This document shows positions 1 to 8,096 of a stretch of 33,981 bases of DNA, piece after piece (within the stretch, counting starts at the first letter, position 1; each line of letters opens with the position of its first letter). The notes under the pieces were generated by a model that searched no databases, had not been told where the DNA came from, and saw only the letters and a list, made by a program, of their open reading frames with translations. The stretch is from positions 1 to 33,981 of the forward strand of contig JAHJAV010000008.1 in NCBI GenBank assembly GCA_018813685.1. The letters are read 5' to 3'. A program made the position numbers and the translations under genes. Origin of the DNA: Nanobdellota archaeon (lineage in GTDB: Archaea > Nanobdellota > Nanobdellia > Woesearchaeales > JACPBV01).

Positions 1-13
1 ATTGAGCATTTTA

Positions 14-577
14 TTATAACCTTTTAACAAACTTCTTAATATTCTTTTTATAATAAATATCTTCTTTCTCTATATTCCTGAATATCTTCTTTATATTTTC
101 AGCTTCTTTCTTTGAAACGTTCTTTTTTACACTGCCGTTTTTAGCTATTGATTTTACAACACTGCAATCACTGCAGGGATCATGTTCAATAACTTTGAGC
201 TTATTGTTTGTGAGCCTAATAGCCCAGAAAGGGAATATCCTGCATATGTTTGGCCTTATATTGTAAATTTCGCATTTACCATGGTCGCCTAAAAAGATGC
301 ACTTTCCATTCTTTTTTGTCTTTAGCCTTAGGATCCTGTTTTTGTCCAGCTGGTGATATCTCATCTTTCCTTCAAGAACAGGGTCTTCGTCTTTCAATGA
401 ACTGGCTAATGGTTTAGGGAGTGGAGAATAATCTAAGAAATAACTATAATCTTTTTTTGTTGTTCTTTTGATATTTTCTGCGTTTTTGATGCCTACAAAG
501 ACAAATCCTAACTGATCATCAAAAATACAGCAGTGCTCGTGTTTTTTGCAGTTTTTACAGTTGCTTTCGAAATACAT
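14..577 (-). CDS. YkgJ-type cysteine-cluster (Zn/Fe-chelating) protein
   Basis: ORF with N-terminal CKNCKKHEHCC and later CEIYNIRPNICRIFPFW, typical of the YkgJ/UPF0153 cysteine cluster. Confidence 0.75.
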   Translation of the reverse strand: MYFESNCKNCKKHEHCCIFDDQLGFVFVGIKNAENIKRTTKKDYSYFLDYSPLPKPLASSLKDEDPVLEGKMRYHQLDKNRILRLKTKKNGKCIFLGDHGKCEIYNIRPNICRIFPFWAIRLTNNKLKVIEHDPCSDCSVVKSIAKNGSVKKNVSKKEAENIKKIFRNIEKEDIYYKKNIKKFVKRL

Positions 578-650
578 TATTTAAAATAATCAGCCCTTAT
601 TAATAAACCTGATGAATTTCTAAATGTTTAATCTATTTTTTGAGAATAAA

Positions 651-824
651 CTATTCTTGCGAATCTATGTTATCTTTTTTATCTTCAATATCTATTCCTA
701 ATCTTTCCCATCTTCTCAGTTCCATACATTCTGGATTTCCGCAAGTAATCATACGCTTAAACTGCGCTGGGAAATCTATCTCTTTGAATTCTGTTCTACA
801 GTACCTGCAAATTTTGGTTTTCAT
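651..824 (-). CDS. small zinc-ribbon-like protein, 57 aa (MKTKICRYCRTEFKEIDFPAQFKRMITCGNPECMELRRWERLGIDIEDKKDNIDSQE)
   Basis: Translated by hand from the minus strand; CxxC...CxxxxC; GGAGG upstream. Below the ORF-track length cutoff. Confidence 0.65.
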   Translation of the reverse strand: MKTKICRYCRTEFKEIDFPAQFKRMITCGNPECMELRRWERLGIDIEDKKDNIDSQE

Positions 825-828
825 TTTG

Positions 829-850
829 ATTGAAAATCCTCCTTTTCAAT
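829..850 (-). promoter_or_regulatory. hairpin with Shine-Dalgarno in the loop
   Basis: Minus strand ATTGAAAA-GGAGGA-TTTTCAAT: perfect 8-bp stem with the SD as loop, 4 nt before the ATG at 824. Confidence 0.6.
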
Positions 851-890
851 AAAATGAACCGGAAATGCTATGCATTTCTAAGTTCATTTT
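851..890. promoter_or_regulatory. long two-part hairpin inside the small-ORF operon (attenuator/terminator candidate)
   Basis: Outer stem AAAATGAAC (851-859)/GTTCATTTT (882-890), inner stem GAAATGC-TAT-GCATTTC (862-878). Confidence 0.5.
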
Positions 891-895
891 CTTCT

Positions 896-1003
896 CTATT
901 TTTCTTCAAATTCAGACATTCTGCATCTAAGATCAAAATGCTTTTTGAAAAATTCATAATGTTGGTCTTCAAATGGGTTTTCAAAATTGATAATTTTTAC
1001 CAC
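896..1003 (-). CDS. tiny ORF, 35 aa, no recognised family
   Basis: GTG ORF (VVKIINFENPFEDQHYEFFKKHFDLRCRMSEFEEK) fitted between neighbouring small ORFs with a 6-nt gap; purine-rich leader. Confidence 0.35.
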   Translation of the reverse strand: MVKIINFENPFEDQHYEFFKKHFDLRCRMSEFEEK

Positions 1004-1009
1004 TCCCCT

Positions 1010-1138
1010 TTAGCTGTCGAAATATGCAAACCTTTCTTCTGGCATCATATCTTTTTCACAGTCCCTGCATAGGTAGGGGTCATTTATTGCGCTTTTCTTT
1101 ATCATAAGGCCGCACCTAATACATCTTGTCTTTTTCAT
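1010..1138 (-). CDS. small zinc-ribbon protein, 42 aa (MKKTRCIRCGLMIKKSAINDPYLCRDCEKDMMPEERFAYFDS)
   Basis: CxxC...CxxC; strong SD GAGGTG-AGAAT-ATG. Confidence 0.65.
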   Translation of the reverse strand: MKKTRCIRCGLMIKKSAINDPYLCRDCEKDMMPEERFAYFDS

Positions 1139-1147
1139 ATTCTCACC

Positions 1148-1297
1148 TCATACAGCGCTTTTTTCCAGGTATACAGAGCCGCATACAGGGCATTCATAAC
1201 TATTGCCGTTAAAGCTCATCTCTGTTTTGCAGCTATTGCAGTAGACAAAGTCCCACTTGTCTCTGAAAACTAGCCTGTTTTCCATCCATTTTGCCAT
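1148..1297 (-). CDS. small zinc-ribbon protein, 49 aa (MAKWMENRLVFRDKWDFVYCNSCKTEMSFNGNSYECPVCGSVYLEKSAV)
   Basis: CNSC...CPVCG; 9-nt gap to the next ORF. Confidence 0.65.
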   Translation of the reverse strand: MAKWMENRLVFRDKWDFVYCNSCKTEMSFNGNSYECPVCGSVYLEKSAV

Positions 1298-1304
1298 CTT
1301 TTAC

Positions 1305-1472
1305 CTATATTGTCGTTTCTTTTTCATAACCCATCCCACATAAGGGGCATGCAAAATGATTGCCATGAACACACCTCATCTCTTTCATACATCCTCTGCA
1401 GTAAAGAAGCGCCGGAACCTTTGTCAGGATTATAGGTTCGCAGCCAGGCATTTGCTCAAATCCTTCTAACAT
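1305..1472 (-). CDS. small zinc-ribbon protein, 55 aa (MLEGFEQMPGCEPIILTKVPALLYCRGCMKEMRCVHGNHFACPLCGMGYEKETTI)
   Basis: CRGC...CPLCG; SD GAGGTGATAAAC-ATG. Confidence 0.65.
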   Translation of the reverse strand: MLEGFEQMPGCEPIILTKVPALLYCRGCMKEMRCVHGNHFACPLCGMGYEKETTI

Positions 1473-1536
1473 GTTTATCACCTCACCCTAATCCCACCAA
1501 TTCACTATGGGCAAAAGTTTTATATATAACCTTGCT

Positions 1537-1576
1537 ATATACCATATATAGTATATATGTAAAGTTTATGGTATAT
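1537..1576. promoter_or_regulatory. inverted-repeat operator candidate between divergent transcription units
   Basis: ATATACCATA (1537-1546)/TATGGTATAT (1567-1576), perfect 10-bp IR between the zinc-ribbon operon and the AbrB-PhoU gene. Confidence 0.45.
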
Positions 1577-1620
1577 GTTTTTTTATATAAAAATTAAAGA
1601 TTATAAGTGGGGTGGTTTAA

Positions 1621-2634
1621 ATCGATTTTAGAAAGGTAATAAGTTTTGGAAAGAATTCCTTGATTGTTTCACTGCCAAAGCAGTTGGTAGATAGGAATAA
1701 GGTAGGTAAGGGCGATCTGATTTCTATGGATGAGAATAAAGAAGGGCTTTTGATAAGGACAAACAAGGAAGAGCCTAAAAAGGAGGAACCTAGATCTATT
1801 GTGATAAACTCAGAAGATAAAAGTTTAGTCCACTTAAAGACAGAGATTGTTTCTGCGTATCTTGATAATTATGACCTAATTGAGGTTATGTCTAAAGACC
1901 TGAAGACAAACTCTCCAGAGATAAAAAAGATATTGCAGGATCTGGCGGGGATGGAGATAATAAACCAGAGCTCTACCCGGATTGTTGCAAAGGATCTTAT
2001 TAATATAAAAGAGATTTCTATAGTGACATTGATAAGAAGGATGGACACTATTGTTAGGTCAATGATGCAGGATGCAATAGAGTGTTTTGATGGAGTTGAT
2101 CATGCACAAAGCGTATTCCATATTGATGAAGAGGTTAATAGGCTGCACTTTTTGACTTATAGGATAATAAGAAGCGGATTAAAAGATGTGAGGATTGCAA
2201 ATTCATTGGGAACAAATGCACTTAAATTACATTCAGATCACACTGTTACAAATAAGATAGAACGGATAGCTGATAATACTAAGAGGGTGTGCAGATTTTC
2301 TAATGAAACTAAGCTGGATGAAAAATGGAGAAGTGAGCTTAAGAGGGCATTAAAAAATATCAAACAAAGCTATTTGGATGTTATGAAATCATATTATACA
2401 AATGATGTGCAGATTGCCCTTAAAATAGAGGAAGATAATAAAGAGATAATCAGGGAGTGTGATAAATTTTTTGTTAAGCACGACCATAAGGAATTAAAGT
2501 TTGATGACAATATCAGGAAAGGTGTATGCGGATTTAGGGGATCTTGCGGAGCAACAGCGAAGATAATAGAGAACATGAAAGAGATGGCTTCTTGTGTGAG
2601 ATATATTGCAAGAACTATAATCGGGGGAGGTTAA
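1621..2634 (+). CDS. AbrB/SpoVT DNA-binding domain + PhoU domain regulator
   Basis: In-frame extension of track ORF 1660..2634: IDFRKVISFGKNSLIVSLPKQ is the conserved AbrB N-terminus. SD GGTG at 1611-1614; apparent AUC start at 1621. Confidence 0.75.
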   Translation: MDFRKVISFGKNSLIVSLPKQLVDRNKVGKGDLISMDENKEGLLIRTNKEEPKKEEPRSIVINSEDKSLVHLKTEIVSAYLDNYDLIEVMSKDLKTNSPEIKKILQDLAGMEIINQSSTRIVAKDLINIKEISIVTLIRRMDTIVRSMMQDAIECFDGVDHAQSVFHIDEEVNRLHFLTYRIIRSGLKDVRIANSLGTNALKLHSDHTVTNKIERIADNTKRVCRFSNETKLDEKWRSELKRALKNIKQSYLDVMKSYYTNDVQIALKIEEDNKEIIRECDKFFVKHDHKELKFDDNIRKGVCGFRGSCGATAKIIENMKEMASCVRYIARTIIGGG

Positions 2635-2779
2635 ATAACTAGTATAGGTCATATTCGAAGTTGCAGAAAGAAGTTCCTAGATTAGATAAGGATGATTTTG
2701 ATTCTTTTAAGGATAGGGTGCATGAAGCAGAGTGTGATGCCCTGCAGATATTTATAATGTCTTTGGAGGTATAATAGAA

Positions 2780-2932
2780 TTATTTCCTATAAATCGGACA
2801 GACCTTGCATAAACTATTAACTTCTCCTTCTTTAATTTCAGCAGGGCAATCAGGAAAAGTACCTTTGCAGTAAGGATACTTGGTTTTACTATGAAACTCA
2901 TCATGCTCCTTAGCCCATGCTGGCTTAGGAAT
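2780..2932 (-). CDS. small Cys-rich protein, about 50 aa
   Basis: (I)PKPAWAKEHDEFHSKTKYPYCKGTFPDCPAEIKEGEVNSLCKVCPIYRK; no ATG/GTG/TTG upstream; TATTTATA (2956-2963) about 27 nt upstream suits a leaderless AUU start. Confidence 0.4.
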   Translation of the reverse strand: MPKPAWAKEHDEFHSKTKYPYCKGTFPDCPAEIKEGEVNSLCKVCPIYRK

Positions 2933-2944
2933 ATTCTTTGATTT

Positions 2945-3139
2945 GTGGAGAAAGATATTTATAATGATTCAACTTATGAATATAACATGAGAAAGAACAA
3001 AGCAAAACCAGTAAGCTATAAGGCAATAAAGAATAACAGGACATTGAGTGAGTTTGTTAAAGAAGAAGTCATAGACAAGACAAAAGAGATAACTAAGATT
3101 ACATGGGATCTGGTTATGAAGATGACTAAGAAGAAATGA
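2945..3139 (+). CDS. hypothetical small protein
   Basis: ORF track, GTG start; basic C-terminus. Confidence 0.4.
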   Translation: MEKDIYNDSTYEYNMRKNKAKPVSYKAIKNNRTLSEFVKEEVIDKTKEITKITWDLVMKMTKKK

Positions 3140-3332
3140 ATTGAGAATTATTTTTGCCCAGTTAATAACATCCTATAATTACTTTCTACAATAGGAATAT
3201 AGGGGAAGTATAAAAACATTATGCACCATATATAATTAACGATAAACACTTTATAACGATTGACTATATAATTGTTAGGGTTAGTTATTAAAGAAAAGTT
3301 TAAATAAAGGATTAAACTCCTTTTATTTTAGA

Positions 3333-3524
3333 ATGACAAAAGATATATTTGCGGAGTTTGCTGGTATGTTAGGTATAAGTATTTTTTCTGGAGTAATAGT
3401 TGCGTGGTTTATGGGAGGACAACAAATAGAAGGAAAAGCACCTTGGATATATTATTTGCTTTTTGGATCAGCTGCACTTATTATGATTTATGTTAGGGCA
3501 TATTCTAAATCTAATAAATATTAA
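3333..3524 (+). CDS. small membrane protein (2 predicted TM)
   Basis: ORF with two hydrophobic segments. Confidence 0.5.
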   Translation: MTKDIFAEFAGMLGISIFSGVIVAWFMGGQQIEGKAPWIYYLLFGSAALIMIYVRAYSKSNKY

Positions 3525-3534
3525 ACCATAGACT

Positions 3535-3744
3535 TCATATAAATCCATACCTCATACTTTGCTCTATATACTCTGCAGAGTATAACAGATCATGCCTAAA
3601 GCTCAAATAAGCAGCATACAGCAATAGAGCGCCAATAATAACTATGCATATCCTTACCACTACTTTTAGATTATGGCTCTTTATCTTCCTTATATTCCAT
3701 GCTGCTATAAAATAAAGCAGTACTGTTATGAATAGCTTTAGCAT
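3535..3744 (-). CDS. small membrane protein
   Basis: ORF with two hydrophobic segments. Confidence 0.45.
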   Translation of the reverse strand: MLKLFITVLLYFIAAWNIRKIKSHNLKVVVRICIVIIGALLLYAAYLSFRHDLLYSAEYIEQSMRYGFI

Positions 3745-3753
3745 AATAACGTC

Positions 3754-4020
3754 TTAGAATGTTTTTTTCCTGCCCCTTGGGCTTAAAGATGATCCTTGTT
3801 GGTTATAATTATAGGAATTATACTTAAAACCAAATCTCTCGTGTATATCTTCCCATGTCATGAACCCCCCGTAATTCTTCAAGAACTCGATAGCTTCTTT
3901 CCTTCTCTCTATTGCAGATATACATTTGCTCTTGCCTGTTCGTTTGGCATTTTCTTCTAGCAATTCTATCTGTGCTTCAATCCTTCTTATCTTTTGTAGG
4001 TTTTTGTAAATTTTAGGCAT
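3754..4020 (-). CDS. hypothetical protein
   Basis: Charged 88-aa ORF, no recognised family. Confidence 0.45.
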   Translation of the reverse strand: MPKIYKNLQKIRRIEAQIELLEENAKRTGKSKCISAIERRKEAIEFLKNYGGFMTWEDIHERFGFKYNSYNYNQQGSSLSPRGRKKTF

Positions 4021-4257
4021 CTTCCCCTCACACTAACTCAACCTATTAAAAATTAATAATTTATTTAAACTTTATTCTTTCTTCTTTTATATCATGCTAT
4101 TAATGAGCGGAATATTTAAACCTTCCTAAACCTCACCGCTCCAGCACCACGCAAAACTTTCTACTAAGATTATTTTTCCAGAAGAAAAACTAATCTGGAA
4201 AAAATGCAAAGCATTTTGACAATTCTTAGGCTAAAGCCACGAATTTACTGAATTGCA

Positions 4258-4755
4258 TTATCTCTTTAAATCTTCTCTTACAGCCTCTATAAACTCCTTT
4301 GCTTCATCAACCAGTTTCTTTACTATGGATGTATCCAGTATTGTTTCTGTGCCGTACTGGAATTTTTCTCTCAGATTTATTATTTCATCGCTTGCTGATT
4401 TTTCATCAAATGAGGCTATTTTCTTGAGCTGCTCCAAGCTTATTCCTGATTTTTTCTCTTTTATCAAAACCTCGACAGCTGCAAAAGTGCATTCCTGATT
4501 CCTAGATTCATATCCATTCTTTGCCAGAATAGCGAGCAGGCAATGATACATTGTGTAGAAGCATGCACTAACGGCCCAGTCCACAAAGCCGCCTTTCATA
4601 AGGTATTGCATAACAGTAAGATTGTGAATAGCCTTTTTTATGTAGTCATTTGCACTTTCAACAGAGGGCTGCACCTTCTTAAGCCCCCTATGCTTTTCTC
4701 CCTCTTTTTCTGCTTTGTTCAAGCACCATCTCAATTTGTTTTCAATCTGACCCAT
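4258..4755 (-). CDS. HEPN domain protein
   Basis: Helical protein with AVSACFYTMYHCLLAILAKNGYESRNQECTFAAVEVL; overlaps the upstream MNT gene. Confidence 0.75.
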   Translation of the reverse strand: MGQIENKLRWCLNKAEKEGEKHRGLKKVQPSVESANDYIKKAIHNLTVMQYLMKGGFVDWAVSACFYTMYHCLLAILAKNGYESRNQECTFAAVEVLIKEKKSGISLEQLKKIASFDEKSASDEIINLREKFQYGTETILDTSIVKKLVDEAKEFIEAVREDLKR

Positions 4756-5335
4756 TTTTAATCGCCTCGACTATTATTTCAGCCCCCCATAAAATCTTGC
4801 CGGTTTTTATTATGTCCAGGATTACCTTATCGCCTTTTTGGATATTTTTCAGCAAATCTTCTTTAGTCTGCATCAATTCATGTATTTTCTTTGGCTTAAG
4901 GGACTTTATTTTGCTTAATTCCTTGCTTACCCTGCTGAAATCTTTTTTTTCTAAGATAACCAATATATCTATATCGTTAGCTTCCTTTCCTTTAGTCAAT
5001 ACCGAACCAAATAAAACGCAACATAGGGTACTATCTTTCAAAGGGTTAAGATCTTCTGCCTGTATCTGTGCGTAAGGACTCAAATTATTCTGTATTAACA
5101 CCAACTCTGAAAGCTTTGCTCCAATCTCTTCATTCAAGTTTGGCTTGTAATATAGGGCATTGCCTATCTTCTCAGGCACAACTGCATTGATTTTTTCAAG
5201 TTTTTTTAGTATCTTGTATGCTCCCATAGGGCTTAGCTCTAGCCTTTTTCCTATCTCATTTACGCTGTTCCTTTCTTGGAAATTCCTTATCAAAAAGTCC
5301 ATTACCCTTGCTTCGTTTTGTGTTAAGCTTTGCAA
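4742..5335 (-). CDS. wHTH + MNT nucleotidyltransferase fusion (antitoxin-like)
   Basis: N-terminal wHTH (LIRNFQERNSVNEIGKRLELSPMGAYKILKKLEK) plus GSVLTKGKEANDIDILV (GS...DxD). TTG start with SD GGTG-atttaa-TTG. Confidence 0.8.
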   Translation of the reverse strand: MQSLTQNEARVMDFLIRNFQERNSVNEIGKRLELSPMGAYKILKKLEKINAVVPEKIGNALYYKPNLNEEIGAKLSELVLIQNNLSPYAQIQAEDLNPLKDSTLCCVLFGSVLTKGKEANDIDILVILEKKDFSRVSKELSKIKSLKPKKIHELMQTKEDLLKNIQKGDKVILDIIKTGKILWGAEIIVEAIKNGSD

Positions 5336-5344
5336 TTAAATCAC

Positions 5345-5395
5345 CTTCATATACCTATAGTATATAATTATATACCCCTAGTATATAAAGGTTTT
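5345..5395 (-). promoter_or_regulatory. promoter/operator with tandem near-repeats
   Basis: Minus strand TATATACTAGGGGTATATAAT then TATATACTATAGGTATATG, directly before the wHTH-MNT start. Confidence 0.45.
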
Positions 5396-5537
5396 GTTTG
5401 AAAAAAATCAAAATCACCTCTTTTTTAAAAAAACAAATTCATTTCTTTTTCTTTTCTGAGTTATCCATCACTTTATCCATATAATTCACTTGTTTCAGAA
5501 ATCAAACATATCACAAGAACTAGTAAGGTCTGATTAA

Positions 5538-6941
5538 TCACTTAACTATCTGGACTTTCATCATATTCATGTTTCCAGGTGTAGTGAATGGAATGCCTGC
5601 AGTTATAACAACTATATCTCCTCTTTTTATCAGGCCTCTTTTCAGAACAAGGTCTATTGCATTTTCCATAAGGCTGTCTGCGCTCTTTGGCTTTTCAATC
5701 AATAGCGGATGAACTCCCCACCATAGGTTTAGTTTTTTAATCTCTTTCTTTTTTGGGGTTACTGCTATTATTGTTGTTGTAGGCTTTTTCCTTGATATGA
5801 CTTTTGCAGTATGACCCGATAAGGTGCAGGTTATGATAGCTTTTGCTTTTACTTCATGCGCTGTCTGACAGACGTTTTTGCTTAGTGAATCTTCTATGCT
5901 AAGTTTGCTGCGTGAATATGGGTCAGATTTGAAGTCCATCCTTGGCTCTATCTGGTTAGCAATTTTTTGCATCATCTCAACTGCTTTTAATGGGAATTTT
6001 CCTATTGCTGTTTCACCGCTAAGCATGATTGCATCTGTGCCGTCAATTATTGCATTTGCAACATCAGTAACTTCTGCTCTAGTAGGTCTTGGGTTTTTAG
6101 TCATTGATTCGAGCATCTGTGTTGCTACAATTACTGGTTTTCCTGCCCTGTTGCATTTTCTTATTATCATCTTCTGGGCATTTGGGACTTGTTCTATCGG
6201 AATTTGAACTCCCAAGTCACCTCTTGCTACCATTATGCCGTCTGCTGCTGCGATGATCTGATCTATGTTCTTAATTCCCTGCAGGCATTCTATCTTTGCA
6301 ATTATAAGGGCACCTGAGTTGTTTTTCTTTAGAAGGTTTTTTAGGTCTATTACATCTTTTGCTGACCTTACCCATGATTGAGCTACGAAATCTATCTGGT
6401 TTTTTGCTCCAAACTCGATGTCTCTTATATCTTTTTCATCTATGCTTGGAAGATCAACTATGACTCCTGGAACGCTTACGTTTTTTCTTGAGTTTACTTC
6501 TCCGCCTTCTATGACCTCACATAATATATCATTTCCTGTTATTTTCTTTACTTTTAGCTCTATTGTTCCGTCTGATATATAGATTAAATCATTGACTTTT
6601 AGTTGTTTATGGAGGTTTTTGTAACTTACAGAGATAATCTTATCGTCACATATTGTTTCAGTTGTAGTTATAGTGATTTCATCTCCTTTTATTAGTATGA
6701 CCGGATGTTTGAAATTGCCTAATCTTATCTCAGGACCTCTTGTGTCGAGCATGATCCCTACAGGAGCTAACCGCTTTGAGTTGATATCATTTATTTTTTT
6801 TATCCTATCCAGGTGCTCATCATAGCTGCTATGTGAGAAATTAAGCCTTGCAATATTCATTCCTGCTTTTGCAAGTTTTTCAATCATATCTACACTGTCA
6901 GAAGCAGGACCTATTGTGCATATTATCTTTGTTCGTATCAT
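5538..6941 (-). CDS. pyk: pyruvate kinase
   Basis: MIRTKIICTIGPASDS, IARLNFSH, MVARGDLGVQIP, ATQMLESM. Confidence 0.95.
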   Translation of the reverse strand: MIRTKIICTIGPASDSVDMIEKLAKAGMNIARLNFSHSSYDEHLDRIKKINDINSKRLAPVGIMLDTRGPEIRLGNFKHPVILIKGDEITITTTETICDDKIISVSYKNLHKQLKVNDLIYISDGTIELKVKKITGNDILCEVIEGGEVNSRKNVSVPGVIVDLPSIDEKDIRDIEFGAKNQIDFVAQSWVRSAKDVIDLKNLLKKNNSGALIIAKIECLQGIKNIDQIIAAADGIMVARGDLGVQIPIEQVPNAQKMIIRKCNRAGKPVIVATQMLESMTKNPRPTRAEVTDVANAIIDGTDAIMLSGETAIGKFPLKAVEMMQKIANQIEPRMDFKSDPYSRSKLSIEDSLSKNVCQTAHEVKAKAIITCTLSGHTAKVISRKKPTTTIIAVTPKKKEIKKLNLWWGVHPLLIEKPKSADSLMENAIDLVLKRGLIKRGDIVVITAGIPFTTPGNMNMMKVQIVK

Positions 6942-6947
6942 CCTGGG

Positions 6948-8054
6948 TTAATAACCTTCGAAAACAATCTTTTTCTTATCTTTTATCAGGACAGTTCCAG
7001 AGCCTTTTTTAACTTCACCGATAACCTGGGCTTTTTCTTTGAATTTTTCTGCAATAGAAACAGCTGAGTCAGCATAATGCCTATCCACAATCACAAAAAA
7101 ACCCTGACCCATATTGAATGTTGTGTACATCTTCTCATTGCTAAATCCGGATTCTTTTTGCATCAAGTCAAAAATAGGCAGTGGCTTTATTGGATTATTA
7201 ATTTCAAACTGCACTCCTTTAATCCTATTTAGATTCTTTAGCCCATAACCTGTATTATTGGCGCAGACTGCTTTCATCTGGGAAGCAATTGCAGCGACTG
7301 CTTTGCAATAGATCCTTGTCGGCTCTAATAATCTTTCACCGATTGTAGCTCCGTCAAACTTATCATCGACTCTAAACTTTCCAGCATACTTCTTTTTATG
7401 CTTGAGCCTTGTTTCAAAATCTCCGTTTAATAATTTTAACCTTAAATCAGTATAACCATTTGAATGTGGGCCAGAACTTTTTAGGGCAATTATCTTATCT
7501 CCAACTTTGACTTCACTATGAACATCTTTTTTTCTTACAAAACCCATCATCCCCCCTGCAATATCAAAGCCCATCCCTGCCTTAGTGCCTGATATCAATT
7601 CATCAACAGAAGCTGTCTCGCCTTTTCCTATGTTGATATGGATATCATTTCTTAATATATCTCCAACTTCAGACATCTCCAGCCCTTTTACAACTCCTTT
7701 CATCAAATCTCCAGCCAATCCTTTTTCAGCAAAATCAGACTGCACTGCAAAATAATCGATAAACAGGAAAGGAGCAACCTTACCCAAAGTAGCTAAATCA
7801 TTGGCAGACATTGCAACTAGATCAATGCCCACTGTGTCGTATTTTTCCATCACTTCAGCAAGTATCAATTTTGTGCCTACACCGTCAATAGAACATGCCA
7901 TATAGTGATTAGGAAACACTTCATCATTCTGGAAAAGCTCAGCAAACATTCCGTCAGAAATCGGCAACATATTCTGTTTTAGCTTAGCAGGTATGGCTTT
8001 CTTGATAGCAGAAACTGCTTTTGATTCTCTCTGCTGATAGTTTGTTTTATCCAT
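6948..8054 (-). CDS. purM: phosphoribosylformylglycinamidine cyclo-ligase (AIR synthetase)
   Basis: SIDGVGTKLILAEVMEKYDTVGIDLVAMSANDLA, KSSGPHSNGYT. Confidence 0.92.
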   Translation of the reverse strand: MDKTNYQQRESKAVSAIKKAIPAKLKQNMLPISDGMFAELFQNDEVFPNHYMACSIDGVGTKLILAEVMEKYDTVGIDLVAMSANDLATLGKVAPFLFIDYFAVQSDFAEKGLAGDLMKGVVKGLEMSEVGDILRNDIHINIGKGETASVDELISGTKAGMGFDIAGGMMGFVRKKDVHSEVKVGDKIIALKSSGPHSNGYTDLRLKLLNGDFETRLKHKKKYAGKFRVDDKFDGATIGERLLEPTRIYCKAVAAIASQMKAVCANNTGYGLKNLNRIKGVQFEINNPIKPLPIFDLMQKESGFSNEKMYTTFNMGQGFFVIVDRHYADSAVSIAEKFKEKAQVIGEVKKGSGTVLIKDKKKIVFEGY

Positions 8055-8096
8055 AGGAAAATAAAAATAAAGGGAGTTTATAAAAGTTGCTAAAAA

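Noticed and set aside
640-1072. Plus-strand track ORFs 640..852 and 830..1072
   Set aside because: Antisense to short minus-strand zinc-ribbon ORFs with SDs and Cys motifs; plus-strand proteins look non-coding.
2637-2775. Short ORF SKLQKEVPRLDKDDFDSFKDRVHEAECDALQIFIMSLEV after the PhoU gene
   Set aside because: Only a TTG start, no SD, no recognised family; could be a decayed fragment but unsupported.
5878-6207. Antisense ORFs inside genes (e.g. 5878..6207, 11672..11962, 16311..16757, 18761..19213, 23970..24398, 26067..26324)
   Set aside because: Opposite strand of well-identified enzymes; hydrophobic or Ser-rich composition typical of antisense reading.
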